Positions 43,941 through 51,548 of a stretch of DNA of 64,000 bases are shown here, in pieces. The DNA lies in the NCBI RefSeq assembly GCF_010692725.1, contig NZ_JAAFZB010000095.1, positions 310,001-374,000 of the forward strand, read 5' to 3'. The position numbers and the translations under genes were made by a program. How positions within the stretch are numbered: the stretch's first letter is position 1; the number at the start of each line of letters is the position of its first letter. Source of the DNA: Flavihumibacter soli. Its GTDB lineage: Bacteria > Bacteroidota > Bacteroidia > Sphingobacteriales > Sphingobacteriaceae. The notes beneath the pieces were generated by a model. It did not search any database. It had not been told where the DNA came from and was given only the letters and a program-made list of their open reading frames with translations.

Positions 43941-44038
43941 ACTTGCCAGCACATTCCATGAGGTTCGTCAGGCACATTAACCCGTGGATCTTCGGCCGTT
44001 ACATGTGGTAAGTGAGCTCAATCTACACTTCCAACTTA

Positions 44039-44827
44039 TTACTTTATATCCGATTCTTCAGGCACATTATGTAAATGCACCGGCTTCTTCGCATTCCTTT
44101 TCATCTTCAGGTTAAGCATCTCTACCAGTACGGAGAATGCCATTGCGAAGTACACGTAACCTTTCGGGATATGCTGTTCGAAACCTTCGGCAAGCAATGA
44201 AACACCGATTAATAAGAGGAAAGACAGTGCAAGCATTTTGACAGTAGGGTGCTTATTCACAAAATCACTGATCCCGCCTGCGGACACCATCATTACAGCA
44301 ACAGCGATCACCACAGCGGCGATCATAACGCCAATGTGATCAGCCATACCTACGGCCGTAATAACAGAGTCGAGTGAAAAGACAACATCAAGCATCAATA
44401 TCTGTATAATAACCCCCGAGAATGTTACAACAGCCTTGGTTTCAACGCCATGTTCTTCGCCTTCCAGCTTGTCATGAATTTCTGCAGTGCTTTTGTATAT
44501 CAGGAACAATCCCCCGATTATAAGGATCAGGTCACGACCCGATATTTGGAGTTTCTCCAACCACTCGGGATCGGTGAGACCTATCCAGTCGCCCATACTG
44601 AATAAGGGCCTGGTAAGCGTCATTATCCAGGTCAGCGAAAGGAGTAGAAGAACCCGGGTTATCATGGCTAAAGCAAGACCAACCTGCCGTGCTTTTTTCT
44701 GCTTATTTGCAGGCAGCTTAGCGGCCATAATAGAAATGAAAATAATATTATCTATTCCCAGTACTATTTCTAAGACAGTAAGGGTAATTAATGATATCCA
44801 GATTTGCGGATCAGACAACCACTCCAT
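44039..44827 (-). CDS. TerC family membrane protein
   Basis: A 262-residue protein with about seven helices. The N-terminal half has LEIVLGIDNIIFISIMAAKLP and the C-terminal half LDVVFSLDSVITAVGMADH, the paired acidic motifs of TerC/Alx/YkoY proteins that help export manganese or metalate exported proteins. It is full length. Function here is inferred only from the family; no tellurite genes are nearby. Confidence 0.93.
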   Translation of the reverse strand: MEWLSDPQIWISLITLTVLEIVLGIDNIIFISIMAAKLPANKQKKARQVGLALAMITRVLLLLSLTWIMTLTRPLFSMGDWIGLTDPEWLEKLQISGRDLILIIGGLFLIYKSTAEIHDKLEGEEHGVETKAVVTFSGVIIQILMLDVVFSLDSVITAVGMADHIGVMIAAVVIAVAVMMVSAGGISDFVNKHPTVKMLALSFLLLIGVSLLAEGFEQHIPKGYVYFAMAFSVLVEMLNLKMKRNAKKPVHLHNVPEESDIK

Positions 44828-44880
44828 AATTTTCTATTTAAGCAAAAGCACGAATGTACCACCAAACACTTAGAAACAGA

Positions 44881-44910
44881 AAAAAACCTTTTAGTTTTAG
44901 CTAAAAGGTC
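44881..44910 (-). terminator. Terminator of the ECF-sigma operon
   Basis: ACCTTTTAG (44886-44894) pairs with CTAAAAGGT (44901-44909). Reading on the minus strand it runs into a T-rich tract (44886-44881 and before), 20 bp after the stop of the adhesin-like gene. It may also act for the plus strand, where CTTTTT follows. Confidence 0.85.
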
Positions 44911-44929
44911 TTTTTCTGCTTGCGTTATC

Positions 44930-46228
44930 CTATAAAAATTTTACTCCGCCATAGCTGGATTTGATAATGACTCTCGAATCGGAACCTTTACCATAGGTAC
45001 CTTTATAGTTTTTGGTCGTTTTCGCTCCCCGCTCATTTTCGTCGGGACTTTTGCTGGTTATATTTACCTTACTGTCGTCGAAATTAAAGCCTCCATAGCT
45101 CACAGTAACATCGAAGTTAAAGTTTGCAGCGTCATCAATACCCATTGTTACTCCTGAGTAGGAAGAGTTAATGACCAGGTTCTTTACGTTTTTATCCATT
45201 GCATCGATCTTACAGCCACCGTAAGATAGATCCAGGTTACCTCCGTTAGTTAAACGGCCGATCTTTGCGTTACTGTACCGGATATCGGCGCTCAGATTAT
45301 CAGCATTAGTCAATTTTAAGCTTCCATAAGATACATCCAGTGTGCCGGCTGAAAAGCCTTCTATAACTGCAGAACCATAACTTACCTTCACGCGGTTTGC
45401 GGCGTTATTAAGATCTCCCCCTGTAAATGAGCCGTATCCGCTGTTGATATTCACAGGTCCGCTAAAATCAGGAAGGGTGGTACTGCCATAACGGTTCGTA
45501 ATATCCAGGGGATTTTTTGCGGGCATATAGATAACATAATTTACCTGGACGCCTCTTTTCTCTTCTTTGCCGTTCCTTGTACGCGACCACCAGTTCATAT
45601 TGTTCCTGTCGAAGTTTGTTTTAAAGCTGATCAGGTCGCCCTGCTTCGACTCACTAATGCTAACCCCTTCGAGCTGTTCCTGTGCCTTCGAATCTGAGGC
45701 TTCATAAGACTTTATTTCAACATCAACCTTTATCTCATTCTTGGCCCAGGTGCTCACCTGCACTTTACCGTATTGATTGTTAATGGCAAGTTTGTCTTTT
45801 GAATCAACTGAATAGGTCTTGCTTATTGTTTTTGTCTTTTCCACCGTCTGATAGTCTCCGAATACAGGATCCGGGTGCTCAATATTTGACGAGGTGTTCT
45901 CATTTAAAGACGTGTTCTCATTAAAATTTACATTGATATCTTCAAGCACCCGGGTAATTTCCTTTTCAACAAGGGCTATTTTCGGGTTAACCTTTACTTC
46001 AATATTAGATAAAGTTCGGTCCAGCCTGGCAAGCTGCACATTAATATTTGTCAAGTTCAGTTCCGGAAGTTTCAGATCCAGGTGAATATCCCGGTCGGTA
46101 ACCTTCGTCTTCGGGGCCGCAGGAGCCGGGCTTAGTGATTTTGTCTCTCCGGATTGTGCAAGTATTGGCTGCGAAATCAGCACGACAAGCGCCAGGCTGA
46201 GCATACCCTTAAATAGATTGTGTTTCAT
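44930..46228 (-). CDS. Secreted DUF4097-like beta-helix protein
   Basis: A 432-residue exported protein with a signal peptide ending PILAQ (counted from the ATG at 46228, which overlaps the upstream gene by 20 bp; a frame to 46270 is open but gives a poor N-terminus). After a helical region with many Asn/Leu (about 50-110) come repeats containing SYGS/SYGG/RYSN about every 20-25 residues (ISRYGSTTLPDF, SYGSAVIEG, SYGSLKLTN, RYSNAKIG, SYGGCKID, SYGGFNFD, SSYGGVKF). These are typical of a DUF4097-type right-handed beta-helix, a possible adhesin or envelope-stress reporter. It is the last gene of the sigma operon. Confidence 0.78.
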   Translation of the reverse strand: MKHNLFKGMLSLALVVLISQPILAQSGETKSLSPAPAAPKTKVTDRDIHLDLKLPELNLTNINVQLARLDRTLSNIEVKVNPKIALVEKEITRVLEDINVNFNENTSLNENTSSNIEHPDPVFGDYQTVEKTKTISKTYSVDSKDKLAINNQYGKVQVSTWAKNEIKVDVEIKSYEASDSKAQEQLEGVSISESKQGDLISFKTNFDRNNMNWWSRTRNGKEEKRGVQVNYVIYMPAKNPLDITNRYGSTTLPDFSGPVNINSGYGSFTGGDLNNAANRVKVSYGSAVIEGFSAGTLDVSYGSLKLTNADNLSADIRYSNAKIGRLTNGGNLDLSYGGCKIDAMDKNVKNLVINSSYSGVTMGIDDAANFNFDVTVSYGGFNFDDSKVNITSKSPDENERGAKTTKNYKGTYGKGSDSRVIIKSSYGGVKFL

Positions 46229-46766
46229 CGTTCTGTTGTTTTTTTGAATCATTAATTTGCTTGATAACATTCAGCTGCTGGTTTAACACTTCGGCCTGTA
46301 TCTGCAAGTTCCGGATCATTGCTTTTACAGTTTCCTCCTGGTTAGGGCTACCTGGCAGGTCTCTTTTCAGTCGCTGGTAACTTTCATCCATCTTTCTTAT
46401 TTCGGATGAGAATTCCTGATATAACTGGGGTTCTTCTTTTTCTATTCGCTTCAGTTCACTGCGTTTAATCTCTATCACTGACGCATAGTGCACCTGCTGC
46501 TTCGCAAGACCAGGATCGATATTCGCCAGATCCGTAGCCTGTTTATATTGGTATTGCCAGAGGAACAAGCCTGCCGCTACGATCACTGCCAGCGAGGCGG
46601 CTAATTGCAGCAGGAAACTGAGTTTAACCACCCTTGAAGCTTTAGGAGTAGTGGTTTGTTTAGTATCGAGTCCTTTTTCGATTTTTTCCCACAGTCCTGC
46701 TGGCGGCTCGGCGAAATCAAACTCTCTTTTATTCTCCCTGATAAAATTCTGTACTCTTTCTTCCAT
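46209..46766 (-). CDS. Putative anti-sigma factor, single TM
   Basis: A 185-residue protein that begins EERVQNFIRENKREFDFAEPPAGLWEKIE (a helical N-domain of the type that binds ECF sigma). One membrane helix follows (about residues 50-72, LSFLLQLAASLAVIVAAGLFLW), and then an extracytoplasmic coiled coil (ELKRIEKEEPQLYQEF ... LQIQAEVLNQQLNVI). A zinc-binding HxxxCxxC motif is absent, so it is not a ZAS-type anti-sigma. The earlier ATG at 46808 would add 14 basic residues. It follows the ECF gene by 72 bp and overlaps the next gene. Confidence 0.72.
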   Translation of the reverse strand: MEERVQNFIRENKREFDFAEPPAGLWEKIEKGLDTKQTTTPKASRVVKLSFLLQLAASLAVIVAAGLFLWQYQYKQATDLANIDPGLAKQQVHYASVIEIKRSELKRIEKEEPQLYQEFSSEIRKMDESYQRLKRDLPGSPNQEETVKAMIRNLQIQAEVLNQQLNVIKQINDSKKQQNDETQSI

Positions 46767-46838
46767 CTTAAATCTTCTCCTGTTCTGATCAGTTTGCGGG
46801 TACGACACCCATGTTATTTTTTGCAGCTATCCCTGCCT

Positions 46839-47405
46839 TTAATTATAGTGTATCCCCTTGCGTTTCAAAATCTCTACCAGCTTTCGCCTGGCCCTCATAA
46901 ACTGTGTGCGGGAGGTGTTTTCACTGATCTTCAGGATATGTGAGATCTCCTCATGATCATAACCCTCAAGCAGATAGAGTGAAAGCACTACGCGATAGCC
47001 GTCCGGCAGTAGTTGGATGGCTTCATGTACCTGATGCACCTGTAGCTCTATCTCCTCCATGTCAACACTCTCCGTGTCTGGTATGGCTTCCACGTCCACA
47101 TCATCGATCGACACCAGGTCCTTCCTGCGTTTACGTAGCTGACTGATCGACTTATTGATCACAATCTGCTTCATCCATAACCCGAAAGTGGTTTCCTGCC
47201 GAAAGTCCTTCACCCTTGCGAAAGCATCAATAAAGGCCTCCTGCAATACATCGGCAGCTTCGTCTGCATCATTCAGAACTCGCAGCGCCACGTTAAACAT
47301 GGCTTTCGAATAAAGCTTGTATAAGTCATACTGGGCTTTTCTGCTGCCCTTTTTGCATTCGACCACCAGGCCGAAGTGCTGATCTGTGTAAACAGCTTCT
47401 AACAT
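46839..47405 (-). CDS. ECF-family RNA polymerase sigma factor
   Basis: A 188-residue sigma factor. Region 2 (about 20-95) has AMFNVALRVLNDADEAADVLQEAFIDAFARVKDF, with the sigma-2.3/2.4 residues for -10 melting. Region 4 (about 130-180) has ISENTSRTQFMRARRKLVEIL, the -35-binding helix-turn-helix. It matches the Bacteroidota RpoE-like ECF group. It starts the operon with the anti-sigma and DUF4097-like genes. Confidence 0.93.
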   Translation of the reverse strand: MLEAVYTDQHFGLVVECKKGSRKAQYDLYKLYSKAMFNVALRVLNDADEAADVLQEAFIDAFARVKDFRQETTFGLWMKQIVINKSISQLRKRRKDLVSIDDVDVEAIPDTESVDMEEIELQVHQVHEAIQLLPDGYRVVLSLYLLEGYDHEEISHILKISENTSRTQFMRARRKLVEILKRKGIHYN

Positions 47406-47624
47406 TTTATTTCTGTTTAAGAGACGCCGCCGTTTTTTGAACGTTGCACCACATAATCAACTAATTGTCATCTTAAAGCTAAATAATTGCACAGTAACGA
47501 ATTGTTAATAAGTGTTAATATGAGAATGGCCTGTGTAACAACTTGAAAACAAAGCTTTAGGTTTAGTGGGAGGTATAGATTCGAAGGTGCCGAATCCTCG
47601 TGAAATACGACAAAATCCCTAAAA

Positions 47625-48146
47625 TTAAACTGCCAGAAACCTGTCGATCGCTCTTACCGCGTTTCTCAGCCTTTTATCCTTGTCGCCGGATATAACTTCG
47701 TAGCGGGCGCCAAGTGCCTGCAGTTCCTGATGCCAGATCTGCATAAAATGCTCACGAAGATCCGGGAAATCGCGAAGGGGATCTTCCTGCCACGGCAGGT
47801 CAATATCCATCAATAAATAAAAGTCATAAGGATGGGTGGATAGTTCCTTTAATACTTCCTCAGGCGAGCGTCCGAATATATGATCGCACCAGATCTTGAC
47901 GGTGATAAAAGTAGTATCACAGATAAGCAGGCCGTTTGCTTCAGGAACCAATTGTTCCTCAAGGTCAAGCTGACCATAAAACATATTCAGTTCATCCTGC
48001 CAGGTGCAGGGCTCCGTAAGTTTTGAGCAGTAATCCCTGGAAAATTCGGGCACCCAGATGGTCTGATAATACCGGCCCAGCTGCTCAGATAGTGTCGATT
48101 TTCCGGTGGACTCCGGTCCAACTATTGCTACCTTTTTTATATTCAT
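47625..48146 (-). CDS. nadR: NadR-type nicotinamide ribose kinase (kinase domain only)
   Basis: A 173-residue P-loop kinase equivalent to the C-terminal domain of NadR: VAIVGPESTGKSTLSEQL (Walker A), WVPEFSRDYCSKL, DTTFITVKIWCDHIFG, and the lid DIDLPWQEDPLRDFPDLRE. It phosphorylates nicotinamide riboside to NMN. The DNA-binding and NMN adenylyltransferase domains of E. coli NadR are absent. It overlaps pnuC by 4 bp, so uptake and phosphorylation are coupled. Confidence 0.92.
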   Translation of the reverse strand: MNIKKVAIVGPESTGKSTLSEQLGRYYQTIWVPEFSRDYCSKLTEPCTWQDELNMFYGQLDLEEQLVPEANGLLICDTTFITVKIWCDHIFGRSPEEVLKELSTHPYDFYLLMDIDLPWQEDPLRDFPDLREHFMQIWHQELQALGARYEVISGDKDKRLRNAVRAIDRFLAV

Positions 48147-48772
48147 GCTTTAGATGCAATTTCAACTGATAGCTGATACGATTTCCTCCACTGCAGGTAT
48201 CCCAACACTGCAAGACCTAAGAATAACGTATATAATACTGCGGTCAGCATCAGATCTTTGTAAAGATATAAAGGAACGTAGCAGATATCCACCAATATCC
48301 AAAGGATCCAGTTTTGAAGAACTTTCCTTGTCATCAGAAATTGGGCAATAAAACTGATCGCCGTGCAAAACCCGTCGGCATATGGAACATTGGTATCAGT
48401 ATAATTATCAAGGAACCAGCCAAGCAATAATGTTAATACGATCCCTGCGATAGAGACGATTGCGAAACCCCTGCCTTCCAATCGGACGACAGGCTTTTGA
48501 TGTAATTCTTTCCTCCTAAGCCAATAGTACCATCCATAGATAGAAGTTCCCATGAAATAGATCTGCAGCGCTGCGTCACCGTAAAGCCTGTATTCAAAGA
48601 ACAGGATAGAATAGGCGACCACGCTGATGATAGCAACTGGCCAGTTCCAGATGTTTTGCCGCGCGGCCAGGTAGACACAGGCAAACCCCGACAGAGTACC
48701 AACCCATTCAAGCCAGGTTGTAGCGGCAAGCTGGTTGATGATCAGTTCCCAGAATGATAGCTGTAAAAGCAT
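48143..48772 (-). CDS. pnuC: PnuC nicotinamide riboside transporter
   Basis: A 209-residue membrane protein with about seven helices, normal for PnuC. Diagnostic stretches: NIWNWPVAIISVVAYSILFFEYRLYGDAALQIYFM, SIYGWYYWLRR and NWILWILVDICYVPLYLYKDL. The W-x3-N region is typical of riboside-binding PnuC. With the kinase it forms a two-gene NAD-precursor salvage operon. Confidence 0.93.
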   Translation of the reverse strand: MLLQLSFWELIINQLAATTWLEWVGTLSGFACVYLAARQNIWNWPVAIISVVAYSILFFEYRLYGDAALQIYFMGTSIYGWYYWLRRKELHQKPVVRLEGRGFAIVSIAGIVLTLLLGWFLDNYTDTNVPYADGFCTAISFIAQFLMTRKVLQNWILWILVDICYVPLYLYKDLMLTAVLYTLFLGLAVLGYLQWRKSYQLSVEIASKA

Positions 48773-48835
48773 TGTGTGAGTTAAGGTGAGCCAAATATCT
48801 GATATTAATCTTTGGTTTGATTTCTATTATTCACC

Positions 48836-48871
48836 TAAACAAAAAATCCTCCTGCTTCACAGCTGGAGGAT
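48836..48871 (-). terminator. Terminator of the 48906 lipoprotein gene
   Basis: ATCCTCC (48846-48852) pairs with GGAGGAT (48865-48871), with an inner GCT/AGC stem. On the minus strand T's follow (48846-48836). It lies 35 bp after the stop codon of the lipoprotein gene. Confidence 0.85.
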
Positions 48872-48905
48872 CAACGTAACCAAACATTATTTAATCAAAA
48901 AAAAA

Positions 48906-49436
48906 CTACTTAGTTGTGTCAGGTGCGGTGCTCAAGCCTAAGCTGGCTTTTACACTTACATCTGAGTTTAAGGAACTGCGCAGATCATACTCCATTCTCA
49001 CCCGCACTGTGCTGCCCTTAATGTAATCATCAAGAAAACGTGAATTATCAATATCCAAAACCAAACTGTTACCTACAGTAGAGGAAATATCTGATCGCTG
49101 CGCAACCATCACTTCTGATGATCCGTCGCCACGGGAGATATAAAGTCTGATGGATTTAAAAGCACCAAGATTCTGACTCACGGGATTACTTGCTTCCACT
49201 CTGGCAGAAGCGATCCGGACTTCTTTAATTGAACTTGTATTTGAACCCTGACCGGTAAATATCTGATCGAAGCTGCTTGCGGAACTGGTTGCGGACAGGC
49301 TGGTATTTGTTTTTGCTGAACCGGGAACAATCAGGGTGGCAGTATATGGGAACGTTGACCGGATTATTGATTGCATAGTGCCGCAGGCCGTAAGGATGCT
49401 GGCAGTGGCTATTAAAACAATAAGGGTCTTTTTCAT
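48906..49436 (-). CDS. Hypothetical lipoprotein
   Basis: A 176-residue lipoprotein with signal KKTLIVLIATASILTA and lipobox TACG (Cys18). A Ser/Thr-rich stretch (TNTSLSATSSASSF) follows, then a beta-rich domain with SARVEASNPVSQNLGAFKSIRLYISRGDG. No known motif. It has its own terminator; its promoter was not clear in the following gap. Confidence 0.65.
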   Translation of the reverse strand: MKKTLIVLIATASILTACGTMQSIIRSTFPYTATLIVPGSAKTNTSLSATSSASSFDQIFTGQGSNTSSIKEVRIASARVEASNPVSQNLGAFKSIRLYISRGDGSSEVMVAQRSDISSTVGNSLVLDIDNSRFLDDYIKGSTVRVRMEYDLRSSLNSDVSVKASLGLSTAPDTTK

Positions 49437-49990
49437 AATCGTGTTAATTATTTAGCTCCAGCGTTACAAAACCCGTTCCAATGCTTATACGTAAGGCTTA
49501 TCGTTAAAGTTACACTTTTTGTGTACCGTTTTATATACATTGTGTCTATGCAACCAAACTTGCCTTAATCTTAAGAAAAATTTCACTATTTAAGAAACAG
49601 TTAATCGAGATCTAAGAAATCAAGTTAAATAATTATGGAATATGAGAGCAAACCACAGATATACCCTAAACGCCTGATCTAAGCTCTTCCTGTTAGATAC
49701 CAGTCTTGGGAGAAAATATTTTCTCACCATCTTTTCACCGGTTTAACATGAGCCGAAAGCAACAGACTCTCAGTAAGATAGCTGTTATTAGACCGGAAAA
49801 TACAGCGCTTCAACAGCCTCAATTTTTAAAATTTATCATCAAAAAAATTCACTTGCCTATACGCAACCGCATAACCGGGTCGTTACCTCTGTACCTTTTT
49901 TAACGAAAAACAACCTGAAACAACAGCCAATGAACAAGATCTCTACTCAACAAATCATCAATATTTTTAACCTTTAAAAATTCGTATACT
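49437..49990. other. Gap of 554 bp without a supported gene
   Basis: The stretch holds a perfect 16-bp palindrome, GAGAAAATATTTTCTC (49710-49725), and little else. Short open frames here have no homologous signature. The palindrome is 265 bp before the next gene and could be an operator or a chance AT-rich repeat. The gap presumably carries the promoters of both flanking genes. Confidence 0.4.
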
Positions 49991-50308
49991 ATGAAAAAGT
50001 CGGGATTAGGATTTCTTGCAACAGCAACAGCAGCATTTGGATTATTGGCGTTCACCGCCGCAGAAACAGGATCAATAAAAGGGACGTTTACTCCCGCCAA
50101 CTCGGTAAACCAGGTTTGGGCGGTTTCCGGAACAGATACGTTGAAAGTAGTACCTGAGGGTAATTCATTTAACTTTGACCAGGTAAAGTCCGGTAAGTAT
50201 ACCGTTCTGATAGATGCAAAAGAACCTCTGAAAGACAAAACTCTTGAGAACGTAGAAGTCAAGGCCGGCCAGGCTGCAGACCTTGGTGAAATTAAGCTTG
50301 AACAGTAA
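49991..50308 (+). CDS. Small secreted protein with carboxypeptidase-regulatory-like fold
   Basis: A 105-residue protein with signal KKSGLGFLATATAAFGLLAFTAA and a mature part TGSIKGTFTPANSVNQVWAV. The rest, SGKYTVLIDAKEPLKDKTLENVEVKAGQAADLGEI, is a CarboxypepD_reg/transthyretin-like beta-sandwich. It is probably periplasmic or secreted. A strong hairpin terminator follows directly. Confidence 0.75.
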   Translation: MKKSGLGFLATATAAFGLLAFTAAETGSIKGTFTPANSVNQVWAVSGTDTLKVVPEGNSFNFDQVKSGKYTVLIDAKEPLKDKTLENVEVKAGQAADLGEIKLEQ

Positions 50309-50322
50309 AAATTAAATTTCCC

Positions 50323-50361
50323 TATATAAAGAGGAGCGTTTCGCTCCTCTTTATATATTTT
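50323..50361 (+). terminator. Terminator after the 105-residue secreted protein
   Basis: A perfect 16-bp stem (50323-50338 with 50342-50357, GAGGAGCG/CGCTCCTC core) with a TTT loop and four T's after it, 14 bp after the stop codon. The stem is long and AT-rich at the base. Confidence 0.92.
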
Positions 50362-50380
50362 AGGCGTTTAGATCTAACCT

Positions 50381-51346
50381 ATGCGCTTCGTCGTTTTGCT
50401 GCTTGCTTCTTTTATTTACTTCTTACCGGCAGAGGCTCAAAAGAAACAGAATTTGTACTTCTTGAAATTTAGTGGAGAACAGGTGAACCATAAAGACAGC
50501 GCCGACTATATCCGCGTAATTCAGGAGCCTGATTCCGGATCAGTAAACTTCAAGGTTCTTGAATTTTTCACGAACAATGCACGTCGCTTCATTGGTGAAG
50601 TATCCGCATTTGAAGCCCATCTTATTTATGAGGGTTCAAGTATGCGTTTTTATAAGAACGGGCAAAAAGAAAAGATAATTACATACAAAAACGGGATACC
50701 GGTTGGAAATGCATACTATTTCTATTCCAACGGAAAACTGCATAAAATACTTGAGCACGGCTCCGAGGGAATTAAGGTTACTCATTCTTATAATAAATCC
50801 TATCATTATAAACTACAATCCTTCTACGACTCAACCGGAGTGCAGTTAGTTACTAACGGTAAGGGCCATGTGAATGAAAATGTTGATCACTTTAACGAAG
50901 AAGGCGATTATCTTAATGGTATGCGTGAAGGTTCATGGAAATTCAAGCATCTAAAAAAGCCAGTCACCTCGGAAGAAATTTACAAGAGCGGTCAATTTAT
51001 CTCTGGCAGGATAATTAACGCCGATGGAAGCATTACCAACTATTCAAATGACGGATCATTGCCTGAATTCAAAGGCGGCATAGCAGCTTTCAACAAGTTT
51101 CTGAGCCGAAATGTAAAGTATCCTGAAGGCGCCCGACTGAAGGGAATAATGGGCAAGGTACTTATCTCGTTTGTTGTTGAATCTGATGGAACCATGGCAG
51201 ATATAAAATTATTAAATTCTGTACATCCGTTGTTAGACAAAGAAGCTTTAAGGGTAGTTCGGCGTTCGCCGAACTGGATACCTGGGTACCAGCATGGCAT
51301 TCCCGTACGTGTAGCTTACACAGTGCCCATTGCCTTTACGTTTTAA
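50381..51346 (+). CDS. TonB C-terminal domain protein with MORN-like repeats
   Basis: A 321-residue protein. Residues 1-19 look like a cleavable signal (LPAEAQ), not the usual TonB anchor. The central part has YKNGQKEKIITYKNGIPVG, YFYSNGKLHKILEHG and LNGMREGSWKF, MORN-like antitoxin repeats. The C-terminal TonB domain (about 240-321) has FNKFLSRNVKYPEGARLKGIMGKVLISFVVESDG and ends in AYTVPIAFTF. It may take part in TonB-dependent uptake from the periplasm or act as a partner protein; the missing inner-membrane helix makes the usual role uncertain. Confidence 0.82.
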   Translation: MRFVVLLLASFIYFLPAEAQKKQNLYFLKFSGEQVNHKDSADYIRVIQEPDSGSVNFKVLEFFTNNARRFIGEVSAFEAHLIYEGSSMRFYKNGQKEKIITYKNGIPVGNAYYFYSNGKLHKILEHGSEGIKVTHSYNKSYHYKLQSFYDSTGVQLVTNGKGHVNENVDHFNEEGDYLNGMREGSWKFKHLKKPVTSEEIYKSGQFISGRIINADGSITNYSNDGSLPEFKGGIAAFNKFLSRNVKYPEGARLKGIMGKVLISFVVESDGTMADIKLLNSVHPLLDKEALRVVRRSPNWIPGYQHGIPVRVAYTVPIAFTF

Positions 51347-51434
51347 ACCATCCCACAACACTGGTTTCCGGCCCATAATTAATATCGACTCTATATTTAT
51401 TCAGCTTTTAAGGTCCGAAAGTTGATTTTTTATC

Positions 51435-51548
51435 TATCTTTGCACCCCGACAGAACAGTCGGGATTCTTGTTTCTAAGTGCATAGCACTCAGGTGTCAAA
51501 CCCTTCTGTTTTGACCCATTCAATTTAATCTTTTTTTGAAATAGCTCT
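51435..51548 (+). promoter_or_regulatory. -7 box and structured leader of carB
   Basis: The -7 box TATCTTTG (51435-51442) is followed by C and by a leader of about 100 bases. Three small hairpins lie in it: CCCGAC/GTCGGG (51446-51463), AGTGC/GCACT (51477-51489) and GTCAAA/TTTGAC with a GG/CC extension (51492-51517). A seven-T run (51531-51537) comes 14 bases after the last one, just before the ATG at 51549. The leader is longer and more structured than most in this window; a regulatory role is inference. Confidence 0.5.

Noticed and set aside
49706-49903. A 65-codon plus-strand frame in the 49.4-50.0 kb gap
   Set aside because: It begins with TTG at the edge of an AT-rich palindrome, lacks any recognised motif and has no clear ribosome-binding or -7 signal.
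49900-50262. A 120-codon minus-strand frame
   Set aside because: It is antisense to the small secreted protein at 49991-50308, which has a good signal peptide and a terminator directly after it.
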